A DNA stretch of 64,000 nucleotides from an uncultured Lachnospiraceae bacterium (GTDB lineage Bacteria > Bacillota > Clostridia > Lachnospirales > Lachnospiraceae): contig CANQHZ010000002.1 in NCBI GenBank assembly GCA_947623805.1, positions 1-64,000 on the forward strand, written 5' to 3'. Positions 53,650-61,275 of the stretch are shown piece by piece (position 1 is the stretch's first letter; the number at the start of each line of letters is the position of its first letter). Both the position numbers and the translations under genes were made by a program. The notes under the pieces are model-generated. The model saw nothing but the letters and a program-made list of their open reading frames with translations. It was not told where the DNA came from and did no database searches.

Positions 53650-54663
53650 ATGGGCGCAAAAGATATTACTGAGAAAATATTGGCTGATTATAATGACGTG
53701 TTTGCTGACATTATAAATGGTGTATTGTTTGACGGTGAACAAATCGTATCCGAAAATGCGCTGGAAAACGTCAAGGATAAAAGCCAGTACAAATTTAACA
53801 GCAAAATCCATGAACAAGAACGCGACGTATCCAAAAGCTGGATTCCATCTGGGGTTTGTTTCGCGCTCTACGGTTTTGAACATGAAACAGAGGCAGAACC
53901 ATATATGCCAATGCGAATTATTGGATATGACGGCGCGTCATATCGAGGGCAGTTGCTAAGCCACAATAAGGGCAAGATAAAATATCCGGTTGTTACCATT
54001 GTACTGTATTTCGGCACAAAACACTGGAATCAGCCGCGTAGCCTGCATGAATGTCTGACAATTCCTGAAAGGTTGAAACCATATGTAAATGACTATAAAA
54101 TTAATCTCGTGGAAGTCGCTTTTTTAGACGATAAGCTTGATAATTTCCATAGTGATTTCCGCATTATTGCCGAATATTTTGTCAACAAGCGCAAAGGCTC
54201 GGACTATATTCCGAACGCACAAACGATTAAACACATAGATGAATTTTTGAAATTGCTGCAGGCATTGACTGGCGATAAGAGATATTATGAAGTTTTGGAA
54301 TCATTGCAGGAAACAGAAAAGCGGGAGGGGATTAAAATGTGTGAGATTTTGGATAAAATTGAAAATAGGGGGATTGCTATTGGGGAAGAACGCGGGGAAA
54401 AGCGCGGCATTGTTATCGGTGAAAAGCGTGGTATTGCTATTGGGGAAAAGCGCGGCATTGCCATAGGTAAAGAACATGGAATCGCTATCGGGGAAAAACG
54501 CGGAATTGCTATTGGGGAAAAACATGGTCGCAACGAAATCAATAGACTCGTCGCTATTTTGTTGGAGGAGAATCGGATAGACGACTTAAAGCGGGCAGTG
54601 CATGATACAGAATATCAGCAGCAACTCATGATTGAGTATGGAATTTGCAAAGATTATGAGTAA
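53650..54663 (+). CDS. rpn: Rpn family recombination-promoting nuclease / transposase-like protein
   Basis: 337 residues of the clostridial Rpn type (PD-(D/E)XK nuclease-like): AKDITEKILADYNDVFADI, IGYDGASYRGQLL, FRIIAEYFVNKRKGSDYIP. From residue 230 a C-terminal tail carries MCEILDKIENRG, then about six GIAIGEKR-type octapeptides and a helical end. A strong Shine-Dalgarno (GGGAGGGG) and ATG lie inside the gene in front of MCEIL. Rpn proteins have been described as toxic nucleases blocked by a short protein made from an internal start; the same layout is visible here. The C-terminal unit is duplicated just downstream. Confidence 0.88.
   Translation: MGAKDITEKILADYNDVFADIINGVLFDGEQIVSENALENVKDKSQYKFNSKIHEQERDVSKSWIPSGVCFALYGFEHETEAEPYMPMRIIGYDGASYRGQLLSHNKGKIKYPVVTIVLYFGTKHWNQPRSLHECLTIPERLKPYVNDYKINLVEVAFLDDKLDNFHSDFRIIAEYFVNKRKGSDYIPNAQTIKHIDEFLKLLQALTGDKRYYEVLESLQETEKREGIKMCEILDKIENRGIAIGEERGEKRGIVIGEKRGIAIGEKRGIAIGKEHGIAIGEKRGIAIGEKHGRNEINRLVAILLEENRIDDLKRAVHDTEYQQQLMIEYGICKDYE
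54337..54663 (+). CDS. Predicted intragenic short Rpn product (antitoxin-like)
   Basis: 108 residues in frame with rpn, from ATG 54337 with GGGAGGGG six bases upstream, a better site than that of the full gene. It contains only the octapeptide-repeat tail. The gene-within-gene arrangement is known for Rpn antitoxins; expression here is inferred. Confidence 0.55.
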   Translation: MCEILDKIENRGIAIGEERGEKRGIVIGEKRGIAIGEKRGIAIGKEHGIAIGEKRGIAIGEKHGRNEINRLVAILLEENRIDDLKRAVHDTEYQQQLMIEYGICKDYE

Positions 54664-54733
54664 TCTATCACTAACTGTATTTTAAGATTTTTGTTAATCA
54701 TTGCAGGAAACAGAAAAGCGGGAGGGGATTAAA

Positions 54734-54988
54734 ATGTGTGAGATTTTGGATAAAATTGAAAATAGGGGGATTGCTATCGGGGAAAAACGTGGGGAAAAAC
54801 GTGGCATTGTCATCGGTGAAAAACGCGGAATTGCTATTGGTGAAGAACGTGGTCGCAACGAAGCCAACAGCCTCGTCGCTATTTTGTTGGAGGAGAATCG
54901 GATAGATGACTTAAAGCGAGCAGTGCATGACGAGGAATATCAACAGCAGCTTATGATTGAGTATGGAATTTGTGAAGATTGCGAATAA
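54734..54988 (+). CDS. Stand-alone duplicate of the Rpn C-terminal unit
   Basis: 84 residues from ATG 54734, again behind GGGAGGGG. The DNA from CATTGCAGGAAACAG (about 54699) repeats that of the rpn gene from about 54302. The protein has only three octapeptide units (GIVIGEKR, GIAIGEER and a longer first one) against six in rpn, and the end LMIEYGICEDCE. The nuclease domain is missing. It may be a fragment left by tandem duplication, or a functional extra antitoxin since its start signals are intact. Confidence 0.6.
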   Translation: MCEILDKIENRGIAIGEKRGEKRGIVIGEKRGIAIGEERGRNEANSLVAILLEENRIDDLKRAVHDEEYQQQLMIEYGICEDCE

Positions 54989-55110
54989 TTTGATATAAAA
55001 AATTATCACGCAGTAGCCAGTTTGAATGAATGTGTTGACATGCTGAACAAGCTTTATTGGATATATTGATAAAAATATTTAGAAAATATTTAGAAATTTT
55101 AGTAAAAGTA

Positions 55111-55139
55111 TTGCATTTTAACCGCCCCTTAAGTATAAT
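55111..55139 (+). promoter_or_regulatory. Sigma-A promoter of pilin copy 2
   Basis: TTGCAT at 55111-55116, exact 17-base spacer, TATAAT at 55134-55139. The -10 and most of the spacer belong to the shared block; the -35 is outside it. The corresponding -35 positions are AAACGA in copy 1 and TTCTCA in copy 3. Confidence 0.8.
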
Positions 55140-55589
55140 ATATGTATAAAAAATAAGCGGCTGCGGCGGGAGGATTTGTTGTCTTATGTGGCATATTTTA
55201 CGAAATATGCAGCGCGGCTGGTACATATGAGTTGTCCGCTGAGTACAGTCATGAGGGCATTCGCCGGAGGATGGGAAGTGATGTATGTATATGCAGCATG
55301 GCTGAAGGGTGCTGTTCATGAGGCAGGGTGGATAAGATTTTAGTGTAACTGTCAACCAAATATTATGATTAAGGGTATGCTGTATCTTTGGATGCGGCAA
55401 TTACTTAGTCAAAAAAATTAACAATGGAAAGGACATGTGAATCCAATGAACAAATTAAATGAACTAAAAGAAAAGAAACTTGATAACAAAGGTTTCTCCC
55501 TTGTGGAGTTGATTATTGTTATCGCTATTATGGCTGTATTGATTGGTGTGTTGGCACCGCAGTATTTGAAGTATGTTGAGAAGTCAAGA
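55117..55589 (+). repeat. Shared pilin promoter/leader/N-terminus block, copy 2
   Basis: Same block as 51776-52247, in the opposite orientation. Its leader includes a perfect hairpin GCATATTT-TACG-AAATATGC at 55191-55210 that is conserved in all copies. The 448-base stretch 54989-55436 otherwise holds only AT-rich sequence. Confidence 0.92.
55176..55343 (+). CDS. Possible 55-residue leader ORF in pilin block 2
   Basis: TTG start five to eight bases after GGGAGG; frame LLSYVAYFTKYAARLVHM... to TAG. It differs from copy 1 by two residue changes and three silent changes. Coding status is uncertain. Confidence 0.3.
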   Translation: MLSYVAYFTKYAARLVHMSCPLSTVMRAFAGGWEVMYVYAAWLKGAVHEAGWIRF

Positions 55590-55907
55590 GTAGCCAGTGA
55601 TAGGGATAATATAACAGCAATTAAAGATGCTATACAAGTATATGGTGCTGACCCTGATGCAGATGCTTCTAAGCCATTGGCAAATGGAGACACTGTAGTT
55701 CTTACACGAGACGGTACTGGTGCTAGTATTTCTGGTGATGGTGTAAAAGAGGCATTAAAAGCTGCTGGTTTACCTGACGACGCAACTAAATTACCCAAAC
55801 TTCAAAATCAACAGAAGAAAAAGAAAGTAATAATAACAGTTACTATTAATTCTACTACAAAAAATGTGTCAGTTACAGATGATTTTGACACACCTGACAC
55901 TCCCTAA
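55446..55907 (+). CDS. Type IV prepilin, copy 2
   Basis: About 153 residues (ATG 55446; GTG 55437 alternative). Prepilin leader ending KG, mature start FSLVELIIVIAIMAVL, nearly identical to copies 1 and 3 for ~50 residues. The variable part is different (VYGADPDADASKPLANG) and ends in a basic stretch and TDDFDTPDTP, lacking the LGR end of the other copies. It is the only copy with a consensus promoter, so probably the expressed one in this genome configuration. Confidence 0.9.
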   Translation: MNKLNELKEKKLDNKGFSLVELIIVIAIMAVLIGVLAPQYLKYVEKSRVASDRDNITAIKDAIQVYGADPDADASKPLANGDTVVLTRDGTGASISGDGVKEALKAAGLPDDATKLPKLQNQQKKKKVIITVTINSTTKNVSVTDDFDTPDTP

Positions 55908-56036
55908 CATATAGGATTTGCTTTATTATTGATTAGTTTTGTTTATCAATACTCATATTTACTAGTAAATACTATCTTGCTAAGCAATGTTAAAAGCTGA
56001 AAAGTAGATTATAAAAATTTTGGTAGCTCTACAAGA

Positions 56037-56068
56037 CCGTCAAGGAACTCTTTCCCTTGGCGGTTTTT
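56037..56068 (+). terminator. Intrinsic terminator after pilin copy 2
   Basis: CCGTCAAGG ... CCTTGGCGG stem (one G-T pair) followed by TTTTT. It shares the CCGCCAAGG core with the hairpins after copies 1 and 3. Confidence 0.85.
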
Positions 56069-56167
56069 CAATTATGTCACTACTACATAATATATTCCCC
56101 ACTCTCTGATACTCTACTTTCTTCTAACTATATTATTGTGCTTAAGCATTTGCAAAACTCTATTAGA

Positions 56168-56271
56168 CAACATAGAATTTAGGCAAAATATATAAAATAA
56201 GCGGCGTCTCGCGGAGCGCCTAGCCGCGTTTTTATATATTTTGACTAAATTCGGACAGTTTAGAACACATT
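56168..56271 (-). repeat. Dispersed palindromic repeat, copy D
   Basis: Reverse complement of copy A with very few changes over the arms (AATTTAGGCAAAATATATAAAA / TTTTTATATATTTTGACTAAATT); only the central ~35 bases differ. It lies in the 538-base gap 55908-56445, which also holds the pilin 2 terminator and an extended -10 promoter (TGCTATACT at 56383-56391) for the next gene. Confidence 0.88.
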
Positions 56272-56445
56272 TCACAATCACCTAATATTATTACGTTGCG
56301 TCCGCAACATACAAAAAATATATAATTTCACAAATCAATATAATTACTTACCGAAACAACATATACTTTTCCCCTCAATGTATGCTATACTATTAACAGA
56401 TATGCATCATATACATCATAGCACATTCAGAAAGCGAGGCATTGT

Positions 56446-58143
56446 ATGGCAAAAAAAGTAAAACTTCCCGTAGGAATTGAGGACTTTGAAGAAATGCGCA
56501 CCATGGGATATTATTATGTTGATAAAACCAAAATAATCCTTGACCTTATAGACAATTTAGGGAAAGTAAACCTCTTTACCCGTCCAAGGCGATTTGGGAA
56601 AACCTTAAATATGAGCATGCTCAAATTTTTCTTTGAAATCGGCAACGACGGCTCACTCTTTGACGGACTGGAAATTTCCAATGAAAAAGAACTCTGCAGC
56701 GAATATATGGGGAAATTTCCGGTTATTTCAATCAGCCTGAAAAATGTAGAAGGCGCTTCCTTTGATAAGGCGAAAAACAGGCTTCGAACCGTTATAGGAA
56801 CGGAGGCAATCAGATTTTCATTCCTTTCAGACTGTAATAACCTGACAGAAACCGAACGCCAACAATATGCTAAGCTGATTGAATTGAATGACAGCGGCGA
56901 ATTTGCGATGTCGGATGATATGCTGGAAAACAGTCTGTTTCTTCTGTCCGTTTTTTTGCAAAAACATTACGGACTAAAAACAATCCTGCTGATTGATGAA
57001 TACGATGTCCCACTTGATAAGGCATACCAGTCAGGATACTATGATGTCATGGTTCAACTGCTTAGGTCGCTGTTTGGACAGGTGCTCAAGACAAACAGCA
57101 GCTTATATTTTGCGGTGCTTATAGGCTGCCTTAGAATTTCAAAGGAAAGCATCTTTACCGGACTTAACAATTTTAAAATATATACGGTAAAGGATGTTCA
57201 GTACAATGAATATTTCGGTTTTACGAATGACGAAGTCAGGAAAATGCTTGCATACTACGGATTTATGGAAAAATATGAGGTCATGAAAGAATGGTATGAC
57301 GGCTATTGTTTTGGCAGTTTGGAGGTTTACTGTCCATGGGATGTGGTAAACTATTGCCATGCATTGAAGATGAATCCGGCGGAAATCCCGCAGAACTACT
57401 GGGTAAATACAAGCAGTAATGATATTATCAGAAATCTAATAAACAAATCTGATGCGTCAACAAAAGATGAGATTGAATCGCTGGTAAACGGTGGAAGCAT
57501 AAAAAAGGAAATTCATCAGGAACTGACCTACAGAGATTTGGATTCTGATATTGACAACCTTTGGAGCCTGCTCTTTACTACTGGATATCTGACGCAGAAT
57601 GGGAATGACGAAGATGGCGTGTCAAAGCTTGTCATTCCAAACAAGGAAATTCTCTGGATATATGTCCGGCAAATCCGCGGATGGTTTCAAGACGAAACCA
57701 AAAAAGACCCTAATAAATTAAACGATTTTCGCAGGGCATTCGAGGCAAATGACACGGTCGCAATAGAGAAAATTTTTACATCATATCTGCGAAAAACCAT
57801 CAGCATACGAGACACAAATGTCAGGCAGGAAATGAAAGAGAATTTTTATCACGGAGTATTGTTGGGGTTATTTGCAGGTATGGAGGGCTGGAATGTCAAG
57901 TCAAACGCAGAAGCCGGCGACGGCTACAGTGATATCAGCATAGAGATTGCAGATAAGGAAATCGGTATAATAATCGAATTAAAATACGCCGAGAATGCGA
58001 CGCTGGAGAACGGCTGCAAAGAAGCATTGAGACAAATTCATGACAAAAGATATGAGGAGATACTGGCTGACAATGGAATGAACATCATATACAAGTACGG
58101 CATCGCCTGCTACAAAAAACGCTGCAAGGTAATATCGGAATAA
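56446..58143 (+). CDS. AAA-ATPase-like / PD-(D/E)XK nuclease protein (DUF1703), copy 1
   Basis: 565 residues. The N-terminal AAA-like domain begins LPVGIEDFEEMRTMGYYYVDKT and has a Walker A-type RPRRFGKTLNMS and Walker B ILLIDEYDVPLDKA. The C-terminal nuclease-like domain has D...E-x-K: GYSDISIEI ... IIIELKYA. This family is highly expanded in gut Firmicutes and Bacteroidetes; its role is not established, with defence or mobile-element links suggested. An inverted paralogue follows at 58408. Confidence 0.85.
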   Translation: MAKKVKLPVGIEDFEEMRTMGYYYVDKTKIILDLIDNLGKVNLFTRPRRFGKTLNMSMLKFFFEIGNDGSLFDGLEISNEKELCSEYMGKFPVISISLKNVEGASFDKAKNRLRTVIGTEAIRFSFLSDCNNLTETERQQYAKLIELNDSGEFAMSDDMLENSLFLLSVFLQKHYGLKTILLIDEYDVPLDKAYQSGYYDVMVQLLRSLFGQVLKTNSSLYFAVLIGCLRISKESIFTGLNNFKIYTVKDVQYNEYFGFTNDEVRKMLAYYGFMEKYEVMKEWYDGYCFGSLEVYCPWDVVNYCHALKMNPAEIPQNYWVNTSSNDIIRNLINKSDASTKDEIESLVNGGSIKKEIHQELTYRDLDSDIDNLWSLLFTTGYLTQNGNDEDGVSKLVIPNKEILWIYVRQIRGWFQDETKKDPNKLNDFRRAFEANDTVAIEKIFTSYLRKTISIRDTNVRQEMKENFYHGVLLGLFAGMEGWNVKSNAEAGDGYSDISIEIADKEIGIIIELKYAENATLENGCKEALRQIHDKRYEEILADNGMNIIYKYGIACYKKRCKVISE

Positions 58144-58407
58144 TTTTATTTCCAAAAAGAGACTGGCGCAGCAAGGATTATACGTACAAGATACAGTATA
58201 ACATTAAGCCAAATTATACTATGTTTTGTTCTTGTATTCCTTGGTGTGACAGCCCTTTTTTGATACGCTCAGTATGAGCGCAATCTAAGCATAGATACCT
58301 ACACGCCTTAATGATGTTAATTGATTTTTAAATGATAAGACCATTTATACCATCTGCATTGCCTGACTTTCTAATTTCCTGACTATAACCTTTGAAGATA
58401 AATAAAT

Positions 58408-60105
58408 TCACCCTGATATTACCATGCAACGTTTCTTGTAGCAGGCAATGCCATATTGGCGTATGACTTTCATTCCGTCGTCAATCAATGTCTCCTCATA
58501 ATTTCTGTCTTTAATTTGTTTCAGCGCCTCATTGCATCCGCTTTCCAATGCTGCATTCTCAGCATATTTTAATTCAATGATAATACCGATTTCCTTATCC
58601 TCAATCTCCACGCTGATATCACTGTAGCCATCGCCGGATTCGGCGTTTGATTTAACTTTCCAGCCATTCATACTCGTAAATAATCCCAGCAGGATTCCGT
58701 GATAAAAATTCTCTTTCATTTCTTTCCTGACATTGGTATCGCGTATACTGATGGTTTTTCTAAGATAGGATGTAAAAATTTTTTCTATTGCAGCCGTATC
58801 GTTTTCCTCGAATGCCGTGCGGAAATCATCTAATTTATGCAGGTCTTTCTTAGCTTCATCTTGAAACCATTTGCGTATCTGTCGGACATATATCCAGTAA
58901 ATTTCACGGTTTGGAATGATTAGCTTTGATATGCCATCTTCATCATTCCCATCCTGCGTCAGATATCCGGTCGTAAACAGGATACTCCACAAGTTATCAA
59001 TTTCCGAATCCAAATCTCGGTAGGTCAATTCCTGATGAATTTCTTTTTTTATGTTACCGCCGTTCACCAGCAATTCAATCTCATCCCTTGTAGACGCATC
59101 GGCTTTGCTTATAAAGTTTCTTATGATATCGTTGCTACTCGTGTTTGCCCAGTAGTTTTGCGGGGTCTCCTCCGGATTCATTTTTAGTGCATGACAGTAA
59201 TTCACCACATCCCATGGGCAGTAAACTTCCAAATTACCAAAACGGTAGCCGTCATACCACTCTTTCATGACTTCGTATTTTCCCATCAATCCATAGTATA
59301 TAAGCATTTCTCTGACTTCTGCATCCGTAAACCCGAAATATTCATTATATTGCACATCTTTTATGGTATATACTTTAAAGTTATTGAGACCGGTAAAGAT
59401 ACTTTCCTTTGAAATTCTTAGACAACCCGTAAGCACGGCGAAATACAGGCTGCTGTTTGTCTTGAGTACCTGCCCAAACAGGGCTCTGATGAAATCTACC
59501 ATGGTGTCATAGTACCCTGACTGGTATGCCTTATCAAGCGGGACATCATATTCGTCAATCAGCAAAATTGCCTTTTGTCCATAATGTTTTTGAAGACAGC
59601 TTGAAAGCAGCAGAAGACTTCCCTTTAAAAGTTCGTCTGCCATTGTAAATATTCCATCATCGTCAACATGAATCAGTGCCTTGTATTGTTTGCGCTCTGT
59701 TTCTGAAAGACGTTTACTCTCCGCAAGGAAAGAAAATCTTAACGCTTCTTTACCTATAATACTGCGCAATTGCTGTTTTGCTTCATCGAAAGTATCACTG
59801 GAGGCGTTTTTCAAACTGATTGAAATAACCGGAAATTTTCCCATATATTCGCTGCAGAGTTCTTTTTCATTGGAAATTTCCAGTCCGTCAAAGAGTGAGC
59901 CATCATTGCCGATTTCAAAGAAAAATTTGAGCATACTCATATTTAAGGTTTTCCCGAATCGCCTTGGACGTGTGAAAAGGTTCACTTTCCCCAGATTATC
60001 TATAAGGTCACGGATTATTCCGGTTTTGTCAACGTAATAATATCCCATGGTACGCATTTCTTCAAAGTCTTCAATTCCTATGGGAAGCTTTACTTTTTTT
60101 GCCAT
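58408..60105 (-). CDS. AAA-ATPase-like / PD-(D/E)XK nuclease protein (DUF1703), copy 2
   Basis: 565 residues from ATG 60105 behind GAGAGGC; the ORF-track extension upstream lacks a site. Same length and architecture as copy 1 and very similar throughout, with Walker A RPRRFGKT, ILLIDEYDVP and IIIELKYA. The two genes are tail to tail, separated by 264 bases in which I see no feature. Together with the flanking pilin copies they form an inverted duplication. Confidence 0.85.
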   Translation of the reverse strand: MAKKVKLPIGIEDFEEMRTMGYYYVDKTGIIRDLIDNLGKVNLFTRPRRFGKTLNMSMLKFFFEIGNDGSLFDGLEISNEKELCSEYMGKFPVISISLKNASSDTFDEAKQQLRSIIGKEALRFSFLAESKRLSETERKQYKALIHVDDDGIFTMADELLKGSLLLLSSCLQKHYGQKAILLIDEYDVPLDKAYQSGYYDTMVDFIRALFGQVLKTNSSLYFAVLTGCLRISKESIFTGLNNFKVYTIKDVQYNEYFGFTDAEVREMLIYYGLMGKYEVMKEWYDGYRFGNLEVYCPWDVVNYCHALKMNPEETPQNYWANTSSNDIIRNFISKADASTRDEIELLVNGGNIKKEIHQELTYRDLDSEIDNLWSILFTTGYLTQDGNDEDGISKLIIPNREIYWIYVRQIRKWFQDEAKKDLHKLDDFRTAFEENDTAAIEKIFTSYLRKTISIRDTNVRKEMKENFYHGILLGLFTSMNGWKVKSNAESGDGYSDISVEIEDKEIGIIIELKYAENAALESGCNEALKQIKDRNYEETLIDDGMKVIRQYGIACYKKRCMVISG

Positions 60106-60292
60106 ACAATGCCTCTCTTTCCGAAAAATATCACGATGCATATGCTGTATATTTGCTAATAGTATAACACACATTGTTTTGGAAAGTATACCTTATTTGA
60201 AATAATTGCGCCTCTGGTTTTGCCTAATACATAAAAAGGGCAGCTCGTTCATAACCTCTTTTTCTTTATTTGCCCCTTATAACGATATTAAC

Positions 60293-60334
60293 CACAAAAC
60301 CGCCAAAGGCAAATTTTCCTTTGGCGGTTTTGTG
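60293..60334 (-). terminator. Terminator after pilin copy 3
   Basis: Perfect 17-base stem CACAAAACCGCCAAAGG / CCTTTGGCGGTTTTGTG, with A and T runs inside the arms, so likely active in both directions. Confidence 0.85.
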
Positions 60335-60361
60335 ATTCGTCTTATTATTTAAATTAACAGA

Positions 60362-60832
60362 TTAGCGCCCTAAAGCGGCTGCTAATGTAGTATTATTTGT
60401 AATTGCTAAAGTCCACTGACCGGCATTAGTACCAGTAGCAGAAGTTCTGGTCCAAGTGAGTGTATACGTACCAAATTCTTGACTTTTCATTGTTGGATTA
60501 TTGTTTATACCAGCATATTTCAAAGCTTTATCAGCAACATTAGCATCGGGAGTAACAGCAGTATTGGTTCCACCAGCTGTAATTGTTGCCGTAGTGTTGG
60601 TACCTATATCCGTTTGCGTGTCAGGATCAGACAAATATATCTCAACTGCACTAACCATTGACTCAATGCTATCAAGGTCAGCAGACCTCCTTGACTTCTC
60701 TACATATCTAAGATATGTAGGTGCCAATACACCAATCAATACAGCCATAATAGCGATAACAATAATCAACTCCACAAGGGAGAAACCTTTGTTATCAAGT
60801 TTCTTTTCTTTCAGTTCATTTAATTTGTTCAT
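60362..60832 (-). CDS. Type IV prepilin, copy 3
   Basis: About 156 residues (ATG 60832; GTG 60841 alternative). Leader and helix as in the other copies (KG then FSLVELIIVIAIMAVLIGVLAPTYLRY). The variable part is rich in Thr, Ala and Asn (TNTTATITAGGTNTAV) and ends LAAALGR, like copy 1. The -35 region is weak (TTCTCA). Confidence 0.9.
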   Translation of the reverse strand: MNKLNELKEKKLDNKGFSLVELIIVIAIMAVLIGVLAPTYLRYVEKSRRSADLDSIESMVSAVEIYLSDPDTQTDIGTNTTATITAGGTNTAVTPDANVADKALKYAGINNNPTMKSQEFGTYTLTWTRTSATGTNAGQWTLAITNNTTLAAALGR

Positions 60833-61160
60833 TGGATTCACATATCCTTTCCATTGTTAATTTTTCTGACTAAGCAATTGCCGCATCCAAAAGATACAGC
60901 CTCCTCTTAATCATAATATTGGTTGACAGTTACACTAAAACCTTATCCACCCTGCCTCATGAACGGCACCCTCCAGCCATGCTGCATATACATACATCAC
61001 TTCCCATCCTCCGGCAATGCCCTCATGACTGTACTCAGCGGACAACTCATATGTACCAGCCGCGCCGCATATTTCGTAAAATATGCCACATAAGACAACA
61101 AACCCTCCCGCCGCAGCCGTTTATTTTTTATAAATATATTATACTTAAGGGGCGGTTAAT
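60689..61160 (-). repeat. Shared pilin promoter/leader/N-terminus block, copy 3
   Basis: Third copy of the ~470-base block, same orientation as copy 1. One base is missing within the possible leader ORF (GGCATTGCCGG against GGCATTCGCCGG), which would frameshift it. It fills most of the 434-base gap 60842-61275. Confidence 0.92.
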
Positions 61161-61216
61161 TGAGAAAAGGCGTATACGAACATGAAAAATTCTGAGAGCT
61201 AAAGTTTCTTTAGGAG

Positions 61217-61245
61217 TTTTTATTTTTGGGCAAAAGTGCTATAAT
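61217..61245 (+). promoter_or_regulatory. Extended -10 promoter of LTA-synthase-like copy 2
   Basis: TGCTATAAT with TATAAT at 61240-61245; the -35 (TTTTTA) is poor. It is 30 bases upstream of the start codon. Confidence 0.6.
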
Positions 61246-61275
61246 TATACATATTTAGACATAGAAAGGTGCGGT

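Noticed and set aside
54361-54540. CRISPR-like array in the Rpn tail
   Set aside because: The 24-base repeats are contiguous coding repeats without spacers.
54285-54542. Minus-strand repetitive ORFs opposite the Rpn tail (PRFSPIAI-type repeats)
   Set aside because: These are only the reverse complement of the GIAIGEKR coding repeats.
55140-55436. c-di-GMP riboswitch in the pilin leader
   Set aside because: Expected because clostridial pilin genes can have one, but neither class I (CACGCACAGGGCAAACC-like) nor class II hallmarks could be found.
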